Positions 8,217 through 16,830 of a DNA stretch of 64,000 nt are shown piece after piece. The stretch comes from JAHFUS01 sp035689115 (lineage in GTDB: Bacteria > Actinomycetota > Acidimicrobiia > Acidimicrobiales > GCA-2861595). Under the pieces are notes generated by a model. It was not told where the DNA came from. It was given only the letters and a program-made list of their open reading frames with translations, and searched no databases. The stretch covers positions 248,001 through 312,000 of the forward strand of contig DASSMA010000064.1 in NCBI GenBank assembly GCA_035689115.1. The letters are read 5' to 3'. Numbering within the stretch: position 1 is the first letter of the stretch; every line of letters begins with the position of its first letter. Both the position numbers and the translations under genes were made by a program.

Positions 8217-9337
8217 GTAACCGTACGGAGACGTGGGCGTTCGTGGCCGGCGGCGGCACCGCCGGCCACGTGCTGCCGGCGGTGGCGGCGGCCCGGGCCC
8301 TGGAGGCGCGGGGCCACCCGGCGGCGTCGATCCGCTTCGTGGGCTCCGAGCGGGGGCTCGAGGCGAACCTGGTGCCGCAGGCGGGTTTCCCGATCACCCT
8401 CCTGCCGGGGCGGGGCATCGCCCGCCGGCTGACGCTCGACAACGTCGGCGCCGTCGTGGGCCTGGTGCGGGCGGTGGGCCGGGCGCTGGTGCTCACCGCC
8501 CGCACCCGGCCGGCGGTGGTGCTGTCCGTGGGCGGGTACGCCAGCGTCCCGTGCGCGGCGGCCGCCGCCGCCCTGCGCGTCCCGCTGGTGGTGCACGAGC
8601 AGAACGCCGTCCCCGGCCTGGCCAACCGGCTGGCAGCGCGCGTCGCCCGGGCCTCCGCGGTGTCCTTCCCGGGGACGGCCATGCGGCGGGCGGTGGTCAC
8701 CGGCAACCCGGTCCGTCCCGAGGTCCGCGCCGTCGACCGCTCGCCTGCCGGCCGGGCGGCGGCCCGGGCCGACCTGGGCCTGCCGGCCGGCGCCGTCGTG
8801 GTGGCGGTGGCGGGCGGGTCCCTCGGGTCGCGGCGGGTGAACGAGGCGGTCTTCGGCCTGGTGGAGGCGTGGGGCGACAGGGCGGGCGTCGCCGTCCGCC
8901 ACGCCGTGGGGTCCCGGGACTGGGCCACCGCATCCGGCCGCCTTCCCAGCCCGGCGCCCGGGGGCCTGGTGTACCAGGCGGTGGAGTACGAGGACCGCAT
9001 GCCCCTGGTGCTGGCGGCCGCCGACGTCGTCGTGGGCCGGGCCGGTGGCAGCACGGTGGCCGAACTGGCGGCGGTCGGTCGGGCGTCGGTCCTCGTGCCG
9101 CTCCCCATCGCCCCCCAGGACCACCAGACGGCCAACGCCCGGGCCCTGGTCGACGCCGGCGCCGCCGTGCTGGTGCCCGACGCCGACTTCACGCCCGAGC
9201 GGCTGGCCGCCGAGTTGGGGCCGCTGGTCGCCGACCCGGCCCGGCTGGCGGCCATGGGCGACGCCGCCCACGGCCTGGACCGCCCCGACGCCGCCGAGCG
9301 GGTGGCCGACCTGGTGGAGCGCCATGCCCGCCGCTGA
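8207..9337 (+). CDS. murG: UDP-GlcNAc:lipid I N-acetylglucosaminyltransferase MurG
   Basis: 376 residues from ATG 8207, which has a good GAGGGAG site upstream; a GTG at 8144 would add 21 residues encoded by a repeat. The N-terminal GGGTAGHVLPA loop binds lipid I. GGYASVPCAAAA, HEQNAVPGLANR, GGSLGSRRVNEAV and VVGRAGGSTVAEL (UDP-GlcNAc site) follow in normal order. It converts lipid I to lipid II at the cytoplasmic face of the membrane. Its start codon lies inside a palindrome that is repeated elsewhere in the window. The end overlaps murC by 14 bases. Confidence 0.95.
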   Translation: MAAGNRTETWAFVAGGGTAGHVLPAVAAARALEARGHPAASIRFVGSERGLEANLVPQAGFPITLLPGRGIARRLTLDNVGAVVGLVRAVGRALVLTARTRPAVVLSVGGYASVPCAAAAAALRVPLVVHEQNAVPGLANRLAARVARASAVSFPGTAMRRAVVTGNPVRPEVRAVDRSPAGRAAARADLGLPAGAVVVAVAGGSLGSRRVNEAVFGLVEAWGDRAGVAVRHAVGSRDWATASGRLPSPAPGGLVYQAVEYEDRMPLVLAAADVVVGRAGGSTVAELAAVGRASVLVPLPIAPQDHQTANARALVDAGAAVLVPDADFTPERLAAELGPLVADPARLAAMGDAAHGLDRPDAAERVADLVERHARR

Positions 9338-10706
9338 CCGCCTCGACCTGTCCCGGCCCCGGCGCGTCCACGTCGTCGGCGCCGGGGGGGCCGGCATGAG
9401 CGCCATCGCCACCGTCCTGGCCGCCATGGGCCACCGCGTCACCGGGAGCGACCTGAAGTCGTCGCCCAGCCTCGAGCGCCTGCGGCCCCTCGGCGTCGGT
9501 ATCTCGGTGGGCCACCGGGCGGAGAACGTCGGCGACGCCGAGGTGGTCACCGTGTCCACCGCCGTCCCCGACGCCAACCCGGAGGTGGCGGCGGCGCGGG
9601 CGGCGGGCATTCCCGTGCTGCGGCGGGCCGACATGCTGGCCGCCCTGGTCGCCACCCGCCGCGGCCTCGGCGTCGCCGGCACCCACGGCAAGACCACCAC
9701 GTCGTCGATGCTGGCGCTGGTGCTGGTGGAGGCGGGCATGCACCCGTCGTTCGTCATCGGCGGCCAGCTCAACGACGTGGGCAGCGGCGCTGTCTGGGAC
9801 GCCGGCGAGTGGTTCGTCGTGGAGGCCGACGAGAGCGACGGCACGTTCCTCGAGCTGCCCCTGGACGCCGTCGTCGTCACCAGCGTGGAGCCGGACCACC
9901 TGGGCCACTACGGCGGGAGCTTCGACGCCGTGGTGGACGCCTTCGGCCGCTTCCTGGCGGGCGCTTCCGGCCCCCGGGTGGTCTGCGCCGACGACCCGGT
10001 GGCGGCCCGCCTGGCGGCCGCCGCCGGCGCCGTGACCTACGGGACGGCGGAGGACGCCACCTACCGCATGACGGGGCTGGCCGGCGGGCGCACTGGTGTG
10101 TCGTTCGCCGTCGAGCACGGCGGCGAGGTGCTCGGCACGGTCGCCCTACCGGTGCCTGGTGCCCACAACGCGCGCAACGCCTGCGCCGCCCTGGTCACCG
10201 GCCTGCTGCTGGGCGCCCCCTTCTCGGCGGGGGCCGCCGCCCTGGGCCGCTACGGCGGGGTGGCCCGGCGCTACCAGGTCCGGGGCGAGCGCGACGGCGT
10301 CACCTTCGTCGACGACTACGCCCACCTCCCCGGCGAGGTGCGGGCCGCCCTGGCCGCCGCTCGCGACGGCGGGTGGCGGCGCGTGGTGGCGGTGTTCCAG
10401 CCCCACCGCTACACCCGCACCGCCGAGGTGGCGCCCCAGTTCGCCGGCGCCTTCGACGACGCGGACGTGGTGGTGGTCACCGACGTGTACGGCGCCGGCG
10501 AGCCGCCCCAGCCCGGCGTCACCGGCAAGCTCGTGCTCGACGCCGTGCTGGCCGCCCGCCCTGCCACCGCCGCCGCGTACCTCCCGAGCCGCCAGGACGT
10601 GGTGCCCTACCTGCGCCGGATCCTCCGGCCGGGCGACCTGTGCCTCACCCTGGGCGCCGGCGACATCACCCTCCTGCCCGACGAGTTCCTCCGCACCCAG
10701 CGGTGA
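9324..10706 (+). CDS. murC: UDP-MurNAc:L-Ala ligase MurC
   Basis: 460 residues, ATG start inside the end of murG. The dinucleotide-like loop VVGAGGAGMSAIA opens the protein. GTHGKTTTSSML (about 119-130) is the ATP site. EADESDGTFL, EPDHLGHYG and VFQPHRYTRT are typical MurC motifs. It adds L-alanine to UDP-MurNAc, the first peptide step. The order murG-murC-murB-ftsQ-ftsZ is the common actinobacterial arrangement. The stop overlaps the GTG of murB. Confidence 0.96.
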   Translation: MPAADRLDLSRPRRVHVVGAGGAGMSAIATVLAAMGHRVTGSDLKSSPSLERLRPLGVGISVGHRAENVGDAEVVTVSTAVPDANPEVAAARAAGIPVLRRADMLAALVATRRGLGVAGTHGKTTTSSMLALVLVEAGMHPSFVIGGQLNDVGSGAVWDAGEWFVVEADESDGTFLELPLDAVVVTSVEPDHLGHYGGSFDAVVDAFGRFLAGASGPRVVCADDPVAARLAAAAGAVTYGTAEDATYRMTGLAGGRTGVSFAVEHGGEVLGTVALPVPGAHNARNACAALVTGLLLGAPFSAGAAALGRYGGVARRYQVRGERDGVTFVDDYAHLPGEVRAALAAARDGGWRRVVAVFQPHRYTRTAEVAPQFAGAFDDADVVVVTDVYGAGEPPQPGVTGKLVLDAVLAARPATAAAYLPSRQDVVPYLRRILRPGDLCLTLGAGDITLLPDEFLRTQR

Positions 10707-11623
10707 GCGGGCCTGGCATCGACGCGGCGGCAGCCGTGCTGGGGGAGCGGGGGCGGCGGGACGCCCCCCTCGGCGCCCTCACCACCTACCGGGTCGGCGG
10801 CCGGGCCGCCCTCCTGTTGGAAGTCGAGTCGGCCGGCGACCTGGTGCTGGCCGCCCGGGCGGCTGCCGCCGGGCGGGTGCCGGTGCTGGTGGTCGGGCGG
10901 GGGTCCAACCTGCTGGTCGCCGACGCCGGGTTCCCGGGCCTCGCCGTCGTGGTGGGGGAGGGGCTCGGCGACATCGCCGTCGACGCCGACTCGGGCACGG
11001 TGCGGGCAGGTGGCGGCGCCTTCCTGCCGGTGGTGGCCCGCCGCACGGCGTCGGCCGGCCTCACCGGGCTCGAGTGGGCCGTCGGGGTGCCCGGCTCGGT
11101 GGGCGGGGCAGTGCGGATGAACGCCGGCGGCCACGGCTCCGACATCAGCGCCACCCTGGCGCGGGCCGGCCTCGTCGACCTGGCCGGCGGTGCCGGTGCC
11201 CGGGAGCGGGAGGTGGCGCGAGGCGACCTGGCGCTCGGCTACCGGCGCTCGGCGGTGGGGTCCGGCGAGGTGGTGGTGTGGGCCGAGTTCGCCCTGGCGC
11301 CGGGCGACCGGGCGGCGGCCGAGGCCCGGATCGCCGGGATCGTGCGCTGGCGGCGGGAGCACCAGCCGGGCGGGCAGAACGCCGGCTCGGTGTTCACCAA
11401 CCCTCCCGGCGACGCCGCCGGCCGGCTCGTGGAGGAGGCCGGCTGCAAGGGCCTTCGCAGAGGATCCGCCACTGTGTCGCCCAAACATGCCAACTTCGTA
11501 CAGGCCGACGAGGGGGGATCCGCCGACGACGTGCGGGCGCTGATCGAGGAGGTACGCCGGCGGGTGGAGGAACGCACGGGCGTCCGTCTGGAAACCGAGC
11601 TGCGACTGGTGGGGTTCTCGTGA
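10703..11623 (+). CDS. murB: UDP-N-acetylenolpyruvylglucosamine reductase MurB
   Basis: 306 residues, GTG start overlapping the murC stop (GTGA). FAD-binding residues lie in TTYRVGGRAALL and VVGRGSNLLVAD. VGVPGSVGGAVRMNAGG is the second FAD loop. The C-terminal NAGSVFTNPPGDAAGRLVEEAG ends with SPKHANFV, which carries the active-site region. The short length and lack of the type I insertion fit a type II MurB. It reduces enolpyruvyl-UDP-GlcNAc to UDP-MurNAc with NADPH. The stop overlaps the ftsQ start. Confidence 0.95.
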   Translation: MSGPGIDAAAAVLGERGRRDAPLGALTTYRVGGRAALLLEVESAGDLVLAARAAAAGRVPVLVVGRGSNLLVADAGFPGLAVVVGEGLGDIAVDADSGTVRAGGGAFLPVVARRTASAGLTGLEWAVGVPGSVGGAVRMNAGGHGSDISATLARAGLVDLAGGAGAREREVARGDLALGYRRSAVGSGEVVVWAEFALAPGDRAAAEARIAGIVRWRREHQPGGQNAGSVFTNPPGDAAGRLVEEAGCKGLRRGSATVSPKHANFVQADEGGSADDVRALIEEVRRRVEERTGVRLETELRLVGFS

Positions 11624-12453
11624 GCCGCGACTCGCCGCCGCCGGTGTTGTCCGACGTGCCGGTCGGCTCCCCGTCGCCGGCCCGAGTGCCGCCGGCGCTC
11701 CCGATGGACCCGCGTTTCCGTCGCCGGCGCATCGAAGTCCGACGGGCCGAGGGCCGCCGGCGGCTGCACATCCTCCTCGGGTGCCTCGCGTCCGTCGCCG
11801 CCGCCGCCGGGGGCGTGGGCCTCTCGCGCTCGCCCCTGCTCGACGTCGACCGCGTCGAGGTGCAGGGCGCCCGGCGGACGCCCCGGCCGGCGGTGGTGGC
11901 CGCCGCCGGGCTGGCCGGCCACCCGGCGATGGTCGACGTCGACACCGGCGACGTGGCCCGCCGGCTCCGCCGCCTGCCGTGGGTGCGCACGGCCGAGGCC
12001 AGCCGGCGCTGGCCGGGAACAGTGCGCATCCAGGTGACCGAGCGCCGGCCGGCCGCCGTGCTCCCGGCCGCGGGCGGGGCGTGGGCGGTGGCCGACGCCA
12101 CCGGCCGGGTGCTGGCCGTGGAGCCCGACCGGCCGCCCGGGCTGCCCGCCATCGGCGACGTCGACCGGCCGCAGGAGGCGGGTGCCGCGGTGCCGGCGGC
12201 CGCCGGTCCCGCCCTGCGGGTCGCCGCCGCCCTGCCCGCCGATGTGCGGGCGCGGGTCTCCGACGTGGCCACCGTGGCCGGCGGGGAGGTCCAGCTGTGG
12301 CTGGGCCCCGACTCGGTGGTGCGTCTCGGGCCGCCGGTCGATCTGGGCCTCAAGCTCACCGCCCTGGCCACGGTCCTGGCCCGGGTCGACCTGAGCGGCA
12401 TCCGCGTGATCGACCTGCGGGTTCCGACCGCTCCAGCCTTGACCCGCCGTTGA
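11620..12453 (+). CDS. ftsQ: Cell division protein FtsQ/DivIB
   Basis: 277 residues, GTG start overlapping the murB stop. A cytoplasmic basic region (about 30-50), one transmembrane segment (about 50-70) and a POTRA domain (LLDVDRVEVQGARRTPRPAV onward, about 72-145) give the FtsQ layout. The motif WVRTAEASRRWPGTVRIQV is the POTRA end common to the family. It bridges early and late divisome proteins on the outer side of the membrane. It ends 148 bp before ftsZ, and this is the first real gap since murC. Confidence 0.88.
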   Translation: MSRDSPPPVLSDVPVGSPSPARVPPALPMDPRFRRRRIEVRRAEGRRRLHILLGCLASVAAAAGGVGLSRSPLLDVDRVEVQGARRTPRPAVVAAAGLAGHPAMVDVDTGDVARRLRRLPWVRTAEASRRWPGTVRIQVTERRPAAVLPAAGGAWAVADATGRVLAVEPDRPPGLPAIGDVDRPQEAGAAVPAAAGPALRVAAALPADVRARVSDVATVAGGEVQLWLGPDSVVRLGPPVDLGLKLTALATVLARVDLSGIRVIDLRVPTAPALTRR

Positions 12454-12481
12454 TGGTGTGGCTAGAGTTTCGACCCGAGCA

Positions 12482-12519
12482 GGAGGTTGACATAACTCTC
12501 AACCTCTACTGGAGGTTGA
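12482..12519 (+). promoter_or_regulatory. ftsZ leader with TTGACA box and hairpin
   Basis: GGAGGTTGA occurs at 12482-12490 and again at 12511-12519. Between them lies the complement TCAACCTC (12499-12506), giving a perfect 8-bp hairpin with a TACTG loop (12499-12519). TTGACATAACTCTCAACC contains a consensus -35-like TTGACA at 12487-12492. From memory, similar GACATAAC-plus-hairpin sequences precede ftsZ in other actinobacteria, so this is probably a conserved promoter or leader. No firm -10 box can be placed at 17 bp. Confidence 0.55.
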
Positions 12520-12601
12520 GGCTCGGCCTCGTCAAACCACCCGGCGGGGTTCCGGGCGGGATCGGCAGACCGAGCGGCGACCGGAATGAGGGAGGCTGCA
12601 A

Positions 12602-13711
12602 ATGGCCGGGACGCAGAACTACATCGCCGTCATCAAGGTCGTGGGAATCGGGGGTGGGGGCGTCAACGCCGTCAACCGGATGATCGACGCCGGGCTGAAG
12701 GGCGTGGAGTTCATCGCCATCAACACCGACGCCCAGGCTCTGCTGATGAGCGATGCCGACGTCAAGCTCGACATCGGCCGTCAGCTCACCCGGGGGCTCG
12801 GCGCCGGGAGCGACCCCGATGTCGGCCGGCAGGCCGCCGAGGAGCACCGCGACGAGATCGAGGAGGTGCTCAAGGGCTCCGACATGGTGTTCATCACCGC
12901 CGGCAAGGGCGGGGGAACGGGCACCGGCGGGGCACCGGTCGTGGCCGAGGTCGCCAAGTCGCTGGGCGCCCTCACCATCGGCGTCGTCACCCGGCCCTTC
13001 GCCTTCGAGGGGCGCCGGCGGGCGGTGCAGGCCGACCAGGGCATCCAGACCCTGAAGGGCAAGGTCGACACCCTCATCACCATCCCCAACGACCGGCTGC
13101 TCACCGTCTCCAACGACAAGACGTCGATGGTGAACGCCTTCAAGATGGCCGACGAGGTCCTCCTCCAGGGCGTCCAGGGCATCACCGACCTGATCACCAC
13201 GCCGGGCCTCATCAACACCGACTTCGCCGACGTGAAGATGATCATGAACAACGCCGGCACGGCCATCATGGGCATCGGCACCGCGTCGGGCGAGGGGCGA
13301 GCGGTCAACGCCGCCCGGGCGGCCATCACCAGCCCGCTGCTCGAAGCCTCCATCGAGGGAGCCCGCGGCATCCTGCTCAACATCGCCGGCGGCAGCGACC
13401 TCGGACTGTTCGAGGTGAACGAGGCGGCCGAGATCATCCACGGCGTCGCCCACCCCGACGCCAACATCATCTTCGGCAGCGTGGTCGACGACGCCATGGG
13501 CGACGAGGTGCGGGTCACCGTCATCGCCGCCGGCTTCGACCGCTGGGACGAGGAGCCCGTCGCCACTCCCCGCAGCGCCCCGCGGAGCGACCCCGGCTCG
13601 CGTGCCACCTACCGCGAGCAGGCCAGCCGGCCCGACCCGTTCGCCATCCCGGCCGACGACGACATCGACCTGGGCGACGACGAGTTCGACGTCCCGTCGT
13701 TCCTGCGCTGA
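12602..13711 (+). CDS. ftsZ: Cell division GTPase FtsZ
   Basis: 369 residues; ATG preceded by GAGGGAGG, a strong ribosome-binding site. The tubulin signature GGGTGTGG (about 102-109) binds GTP, and NTDAQALL and the T7-loop region (NNAGTAIMGIG) are present. After a short linker the protein ends in DVPSFLR, the conserved C-terminal peptide that binds SepF in actinobacteria. FtsZ forms the division ring. sepF lies 1.4 kb downstream, while ftsA is absent, so SepF is the likely membrane anchor. It has its own leader region upstream. Confidence 0.97.
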   Translation: MAGTQNYIAVIKVVGIGGGGVNAVNRMIDAGLKGVEFIAINTDAQALLMSDADVKLDIGRQLTRGLGAGSDPDVGRQAAEEHRDEIEEVLKGSDMVFITAGKGGGTGTGGAPVVAEVAKSLGALTIGVVTRPFAFEGRRRAVQADQGIQTLKGKVDTLITIPNDRLLTVSNDKTSMVNAFKMADEVLLQGVQGITDLITTPGLINTDFADVKMIMNNAGTAIMGIGTASGEGRAVNAARAAITSPLLEASIEGARGILLNIAGGSDLGLFEVNEAAEIIHGVAHPDANIIFGSVVDDAMGDEVRVTVIAAGFDRWDEEPVATPRSAPRSDPGSRATYREQASRPDPFAIPADDDIDLGDDEFDVPSFLR

Positions 13712-13712
13712 C

Positions 13713-14396
13713 GTGAACCGGGGCCCCGGAGCGGGGCCGGCGGGAGTGCTCCTCGGCGCGCTGGTGCGGTACACCGGCCGCGCCGACGGCGACCTGCGCC
13801 CGGCCGAGCCCGGTGGCGCGGCGCGCCTGCGTGAGGCGGCCGGCCGGCCGGTGGCGTGGCTGCGCCAGGTGCACGGCGACCATGTGGTCGTCGCCGACGG
13901 CGACCCGCTCCCGGCCGGCGAGGAGGGTGACGCCCTCGTCACCACGCGCGCCGGTGTCGCCCTGGCCGTCCTCACGGCCGACTGCGCCCCGGTGGCGCTG
14001 GCCAGCCCCGAGGGCGTCGTCGGCGCCGTGCACGCCGGCTGGGCGGGCCTGGCCGCCGGGGTCGTCGGGCGGGCCGTCGAGGCGATGGGCGCCCTCGGTG
14101 CCAGCCGGGTGGACGCCTCCCTCGGGCCGTGCATCCACCCCGAGTGCTACGAGTTCGGTGCCGCCGACCTCGACCGGGTCGCCGCCCGCCTCGGAGACGC
14201 CGTGCGCGGCACCACGGCGGCGGGTCGGCCGGCGCTCGACCTGCCGGCCGCGGTGGAGACGGCGCTGCGCGCCGCCGGGGCCGGCCTGGTCGCCGACGCC
14301 GGCGTGTGCACTGCCTGCCAGCCGGCCCGGTACTTCTCCCACCGGGCCCGCGGCGAGGCCGAGAGGCAGGCCACCTTCGTGTGGACGGCGGCGTGA
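13713..14396 (+). CDS. pgeF: Peptidoglycan editing factor PgeF (multicopper polyphenol oxidase/YlmD family)
   Basis: 227 residues, GTG start one base after the ftsZ stop. Metal-binding motifs of the family are present: RQVHGDHV, TADCAPVAL (Cys) and GAVHAGWAGLAAG (His), and then GPCIHPECYEFG. E. coli PgeF (YfiH) clears misincorporated L-Ser from UDP-MurNAc; other members act on purine nucleosides. In actinobacteria the gene often sits between ftsZ and yggS/sepF, as here. The stop overlaps the next GTG (GTGA). Confidence 0.9.
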   Translation: MNRGPGAGPAGVLLGALVRYTGRADGDLRPAEPGGAARLREAAGRPVAWLRQVHGDHVVVADGDPLPAGEEGDALVTTRAGVALAVLTADCAPVALASPEGVVGAVHAGWAGLAAGVVGRAVEAMGALGASRVDASLGPCIHPECYEFGAADLDRVAARLGDAVRGTTAAGRPALDLPAAVETALRAAGAGLVADAGVCTACQPARYFSHRARGEAERQATFVWTAA

Positions 14397-15118
14397 GCGG
14401 CGGCCCGGCGACCCTCATGCGCGCCGCAGCTGGTGCAACAGTGGCGCGGGTGGAAGCCGGAGCGATCGACCTCGACGCCGTGCGGCGACGGGCCGACGAC
14501 GTCCGCCGGATCGTGTCCGCCGCCGGCCGGCCGGTCACCGTCGTGGCCGTCACCAAGGGGTTCGGGCCCGGCGCCGTCCGCGCCGCACTGGCGGCCGGGT
14601 TCCACGACGTCGGGGAGAACTACGCCGCCGACCTGGCGGCGAAGGCGCGTGCACTGTCCGGCGAGGACGTGCGGTGGCATTTCCTGGGCGCCGTCCAGCG
14701 CCGCAAGGTGCGCGACCTGGCGCCGCTCGTGCACCTCTGGCAGTCGGTGGACCGGGAGGCGGCCGGCGTCGAGATCGCCCGCCGGGCACCTGGCGCCTCG
14801 GTGCTCGTCGAGGTCGACGTCACCGGCGCACCCGGGCGGGTGGGCTGCTCGTTCGAGGAGGCGCCCGCCCTCGTCGAGCGGTTGGCCGGCCTCGGCCTCG
14901 ACGTGCGGGGCCTGATGGCCGTGGCCGGCATCGAGGATCCGCGCGCTCAGTTCCGGCGGCTGGCCCGTCTCGGGACGGGGCTCGGCCTGCCGGAGCTGTC
15001 CATGGGGATGTCCGGCGATCTGCAGGTCGCAGTGGAGGAAGGCGCCACGATGGTGCGGGTCGGCCGGCTGCTGTTCGGGCCCCGGCCGGTCCCCGATCCT
15101 GAAGGGCGGCGAGGGTAG
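14393..15118 (+). CDS. yggS: PLP-homeostasis protein YggS/PLPBP
   Basis: 241 residues, GTG start overlapping pgeF. The PLP lysine sits in VAVTKGFG. GENYAADLAAKA, RWHFLGAVQRRKVRD and the C-terminal SMGMSGDLQVAVEEGATMVRVG are the family signatures; the usual GENRVQE is GENYAAD here. This single-domain protein binds pyridoxal phosphate but has no known enzyme activity and keeps free PLP balanced. Its place between ftsZ and sepF is common in Gram-positive bacteria. Confidence 0.93.
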   Translation: MSGGPATLMRAAAGATVARVEAGAIDLDAVRRRADDVRRIVSAAGRPVTVVAVTKGFGPGAVRAALAAGFHDVGENYAADLAAKARALSGEDVRWHFLGAVQRRKVRDLAPLVHLWQSVDREAAGVEIARRAPGASVLVEVDVTGAPGRVGCSFEEAPALVERLAGLGLDVRGLMAVAGIEDPRAQFRRLARLGTGLGLPELSMGMSGDLQVAVEEGATMVRVGRLLFGPRPVPDPEGRRG

Positions 15119-15141
15119 TGTTCGGTCGAAGGAGGCAGTGA

Positions 15142-15678
15142 ATGCCTGGGATGTTGCGGAAAGCGATGGTCTACCTGGGCCTCGTCGACGACGACTACGA
15201 CGACTACGACGCCTCGTACGAGGACGTCCCCGCCCCGGCCCCCGCCCGCCCGGCCCGCACCTACGCCCCCGAGCCGGCGTACGAGGCGCCCACCAACAGC
15301 ATCCGCACGCTGCCGCGCGAGCCGGCGGCTCACGAAGGGGTCGCCACCGTGTCGTCCGTCACGCCTCGTCCGTCGGTCGTACGGCCGGTCCCGCAGGCCC
15401 AGAGCGCCAAGGTCCACGTGGTGGCGCCCGAGCAGTTCCCCGACGCCAAGGAGATCGGCGACCGCCTGCGCGGCAGCCAGCCGGTGATCGTGAACCTCCA
15501 GGCGGCGGACCGCGAGCTCGAGCGGCGCATGATCGATTTCTGCAGTGGCGCCGCCTACGCCCTCGGCGGGTCGATGGACAAGGTCGCCGACCATGTGTTC
15601 CTGCTCACGCCGAACAACGTGGAGGTCTCGGCCGAGGAGAAGCGGCGGCTTCAGGAGCGGGGCCTGTACCGCCAGTGA
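15142..15678 (+). CDS. sepF: FtsZ-anchoring protein SepF
   Basis: 178 residues; GGAGG lies 8 bases before the ATG. The N-terminal amphipathic helix MLRKAMVYLGL targets the membrane. An acidic/proline linker (DDDYDDYD, then APAPARPA) follows, and the SepF core runs from about 88 to 178 (VVAPEQFPDAKEIGDRLR, PVIVNLQ, RMIDFCSGAAYALGGSMDKV, FLLTPNNVEV). SepF polymerises and tethers FtsZ to the membrane, which is needed here because ftsA is absent from the cluster. The stop overlaps the yggT start. Confidence 0.95.
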   Translation: MPGMLRKAMVYLGLVDDDYDDYDASYEDVPAPAPARPARTYAPEPAYEAPTNSIRTLPREPAAHEGVATVSSVTPRPSVVRPVPQAQSAKVHVVAPEQFPDAKEIGDRLRGSQPVIVNLQAADRELERRMIDFCSGAAYALGGSMDKVADHVFLLTPNNVEVSAEEKRRLQERGLYRQ

Positions 15679-15926
15679 ACATCGTCTGCAGCCTGCTGGG
15701 CCTGTACATCCTCGTGCTGTTCGCGCGGATCATCCTGAGCTGGTTCCCCATCGCGCCCGAGTCGCCGATGGCGAAGGTGTACTCCATCCTCTACGCCGTC
15801 ACGGAGCCGGTGCTCGGTCCCATCCGGCGGGTGTTGCCGCCCGTGGGCATGGGCGGCATGGGGCTCGACCTGTCGCCCATGATCGTCACCATCGGCATCA
15901 TCGTGATCCGCGGCGCCATCTGCTGA
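15675..15926 (+). CDS. yggT: YggT-family membrane protein
   Basis: 83 residues with two hydrophobic segments (about 1-21 and 60-80) and the conserved central ILYAVTEPVLGPIRRVLPP. This is the single-copy, short actinobacterial form of YggT. It regularly sits between sepF and divIVA and is thought to help division or membrane homeostasis, but its biochemical role is not established. The GTG start overlaps the sepF stop (GTGA). Confidence 0.9.
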   Translation: MNIVCSLLGLYILVLFARIILSWFPIAPESPMAKVYSILYAVTEPVLGPIRRVLPPVGMGGMGLDLSPMIVTIGIIVIRGAIC

Positions 15927-15955
15927 CGATGGCCCACCGGCGCAGCGCGCGCCGG

Positions 15956-15961
15956 TAGCAT
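15956..15961 (+). promoter_or_regulatory. -10 element of a leaderless divIVA promoter
   Basis: TAGCAT fits the actinobacterial TANNNT -10 box and ends six bases before the GTG start of divIVA. Transcription would start at or next to the G of the start codon, so the mRNA is predicted to be leaderless. No ribosome-binding site is visible, which agrees. Confidence 0.6.
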
Positions 15962-15967
15962 GGCCAT

Positions 15968-16750
15968 GTGGATGTCTCCCCGCAGACCATCCGGCAGGTC
16001 GAGTTCCGGGAGAAGCTCCGGGGCTACCACCAGGACGACGTCGACGAGTTCCTCGAGCGGGTAGCCGCCGCGTTCGAGATCATGCAGGAGCGCCTCCGCC
16101 TGGCCAACGACCGGGCCGTGCGGGCGGAGGCGGCGGCCGGCTCGACGCGCGAGGACGACGAGGCGCTGCGCCGCACGCTGGTCCTCGCCCAGCGCACCGC
16201 CGACCTCGCGGTGCAGGAGGGCCGGGACCAGGCCGCCAGGATGTTGGAGTCGGCCGAGACCGAGGCGGCCGCCATGCGGGCCGAAGCGGAGGAGGAGTCG
16301 CGGCGCCTCCTCGAGGATTCGCAGGCGCAGGTCCGCGCCGACGTGGCGCGGCTCGAGGCCACCAAGCGCCAGCTCGACGAGGACGTGGAGCGGCTGAGCC
16401 GCTACCTCGACGAGCACCGGGAGCGGGCCAAGGCGGTGCTGGCCGAGGCCTCGGCCAACCTCGATGCCGCCCTTCAGCTCCCGCCGCGGCCCGCTCCCGC
16501 GCCGCCGCCCCCGAGCGGCTACGCGGCAGCGGAGTACGGCCGCACGGAGTACCCCGGCCAGCGCGGCGACTACGCGCCCGAGCCGGTGCCGTACGCGTCG
16601 GCGGCCGGCGCCGAAATGCCTGCGGCACCTGCGTATGACGATCGCGACGACGACCACGCCGGCGAGCAGTACGACCGCGACCTGCTGGCCGAGGTGATCG
16701 ACCGCAGCGACGAGAGCGACTCCTCGGGCTTCTGGCGTCGCCGCTCGTGA
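15968..16750 (+). CDS. divIVA: Polar growth/division scaffold DivIVA (Wag31-like)
   Basis: 260 residues from GTG. The N-terminal membrane-binding domain VEFREKLRGYHQDDVDEFLERV is the DivIVA signature. Long coiled coils run from about 30 to 165. The C-terminal third (about 170-260) is proline- and tyrosine-rich and poorly conserved. DivIVA recognises negatively curved membrane and organises polar or septal wall synthesis in actinobacteria. The start is supported by a leaderless promoter (TAGCAT, six bases upstream). It follows sepF-yggT, the usual order. Confidence 0.93.
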   Translation: MDVSPQTIRQVEFREKLRGYHQDDVDEFLERVAAAFEIMQERLRLANDRAVRAEAAAGSTREDDEALRRTLVLAQRTADLAVQEGRDQAARMLESAETEAAAMRAEAEEESRRLLEDSQAQVRADVARLEATKRQLDEDVERLSRYLDEHRERAKAVLAEASANLDAALQLPPRPAPAPPPPSGYAAAEYGRTEYPGQRGDYAPEPVPYASAAGAEMPAAPAYDDRDDDHAGEQYDRDLLAEVIDRSDESDSSGFWRRRS

Positions 16751-16830
16751 ACCACGGGGCGGCGCGCCGTTGCCGCCCCGCTGTCTAGGATGCCCGGCGT
16801 CCCCCCGTCGACGACCCGGATGGTGGCTTC

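Noticed and set aside
8119..8220. 33-codon frame whose ATG overlaps the ftsW stop (ATGA)
   Set aside because: It lies within the dispersed repeat and its product has no features; murG has its own good ribosome-binding site.
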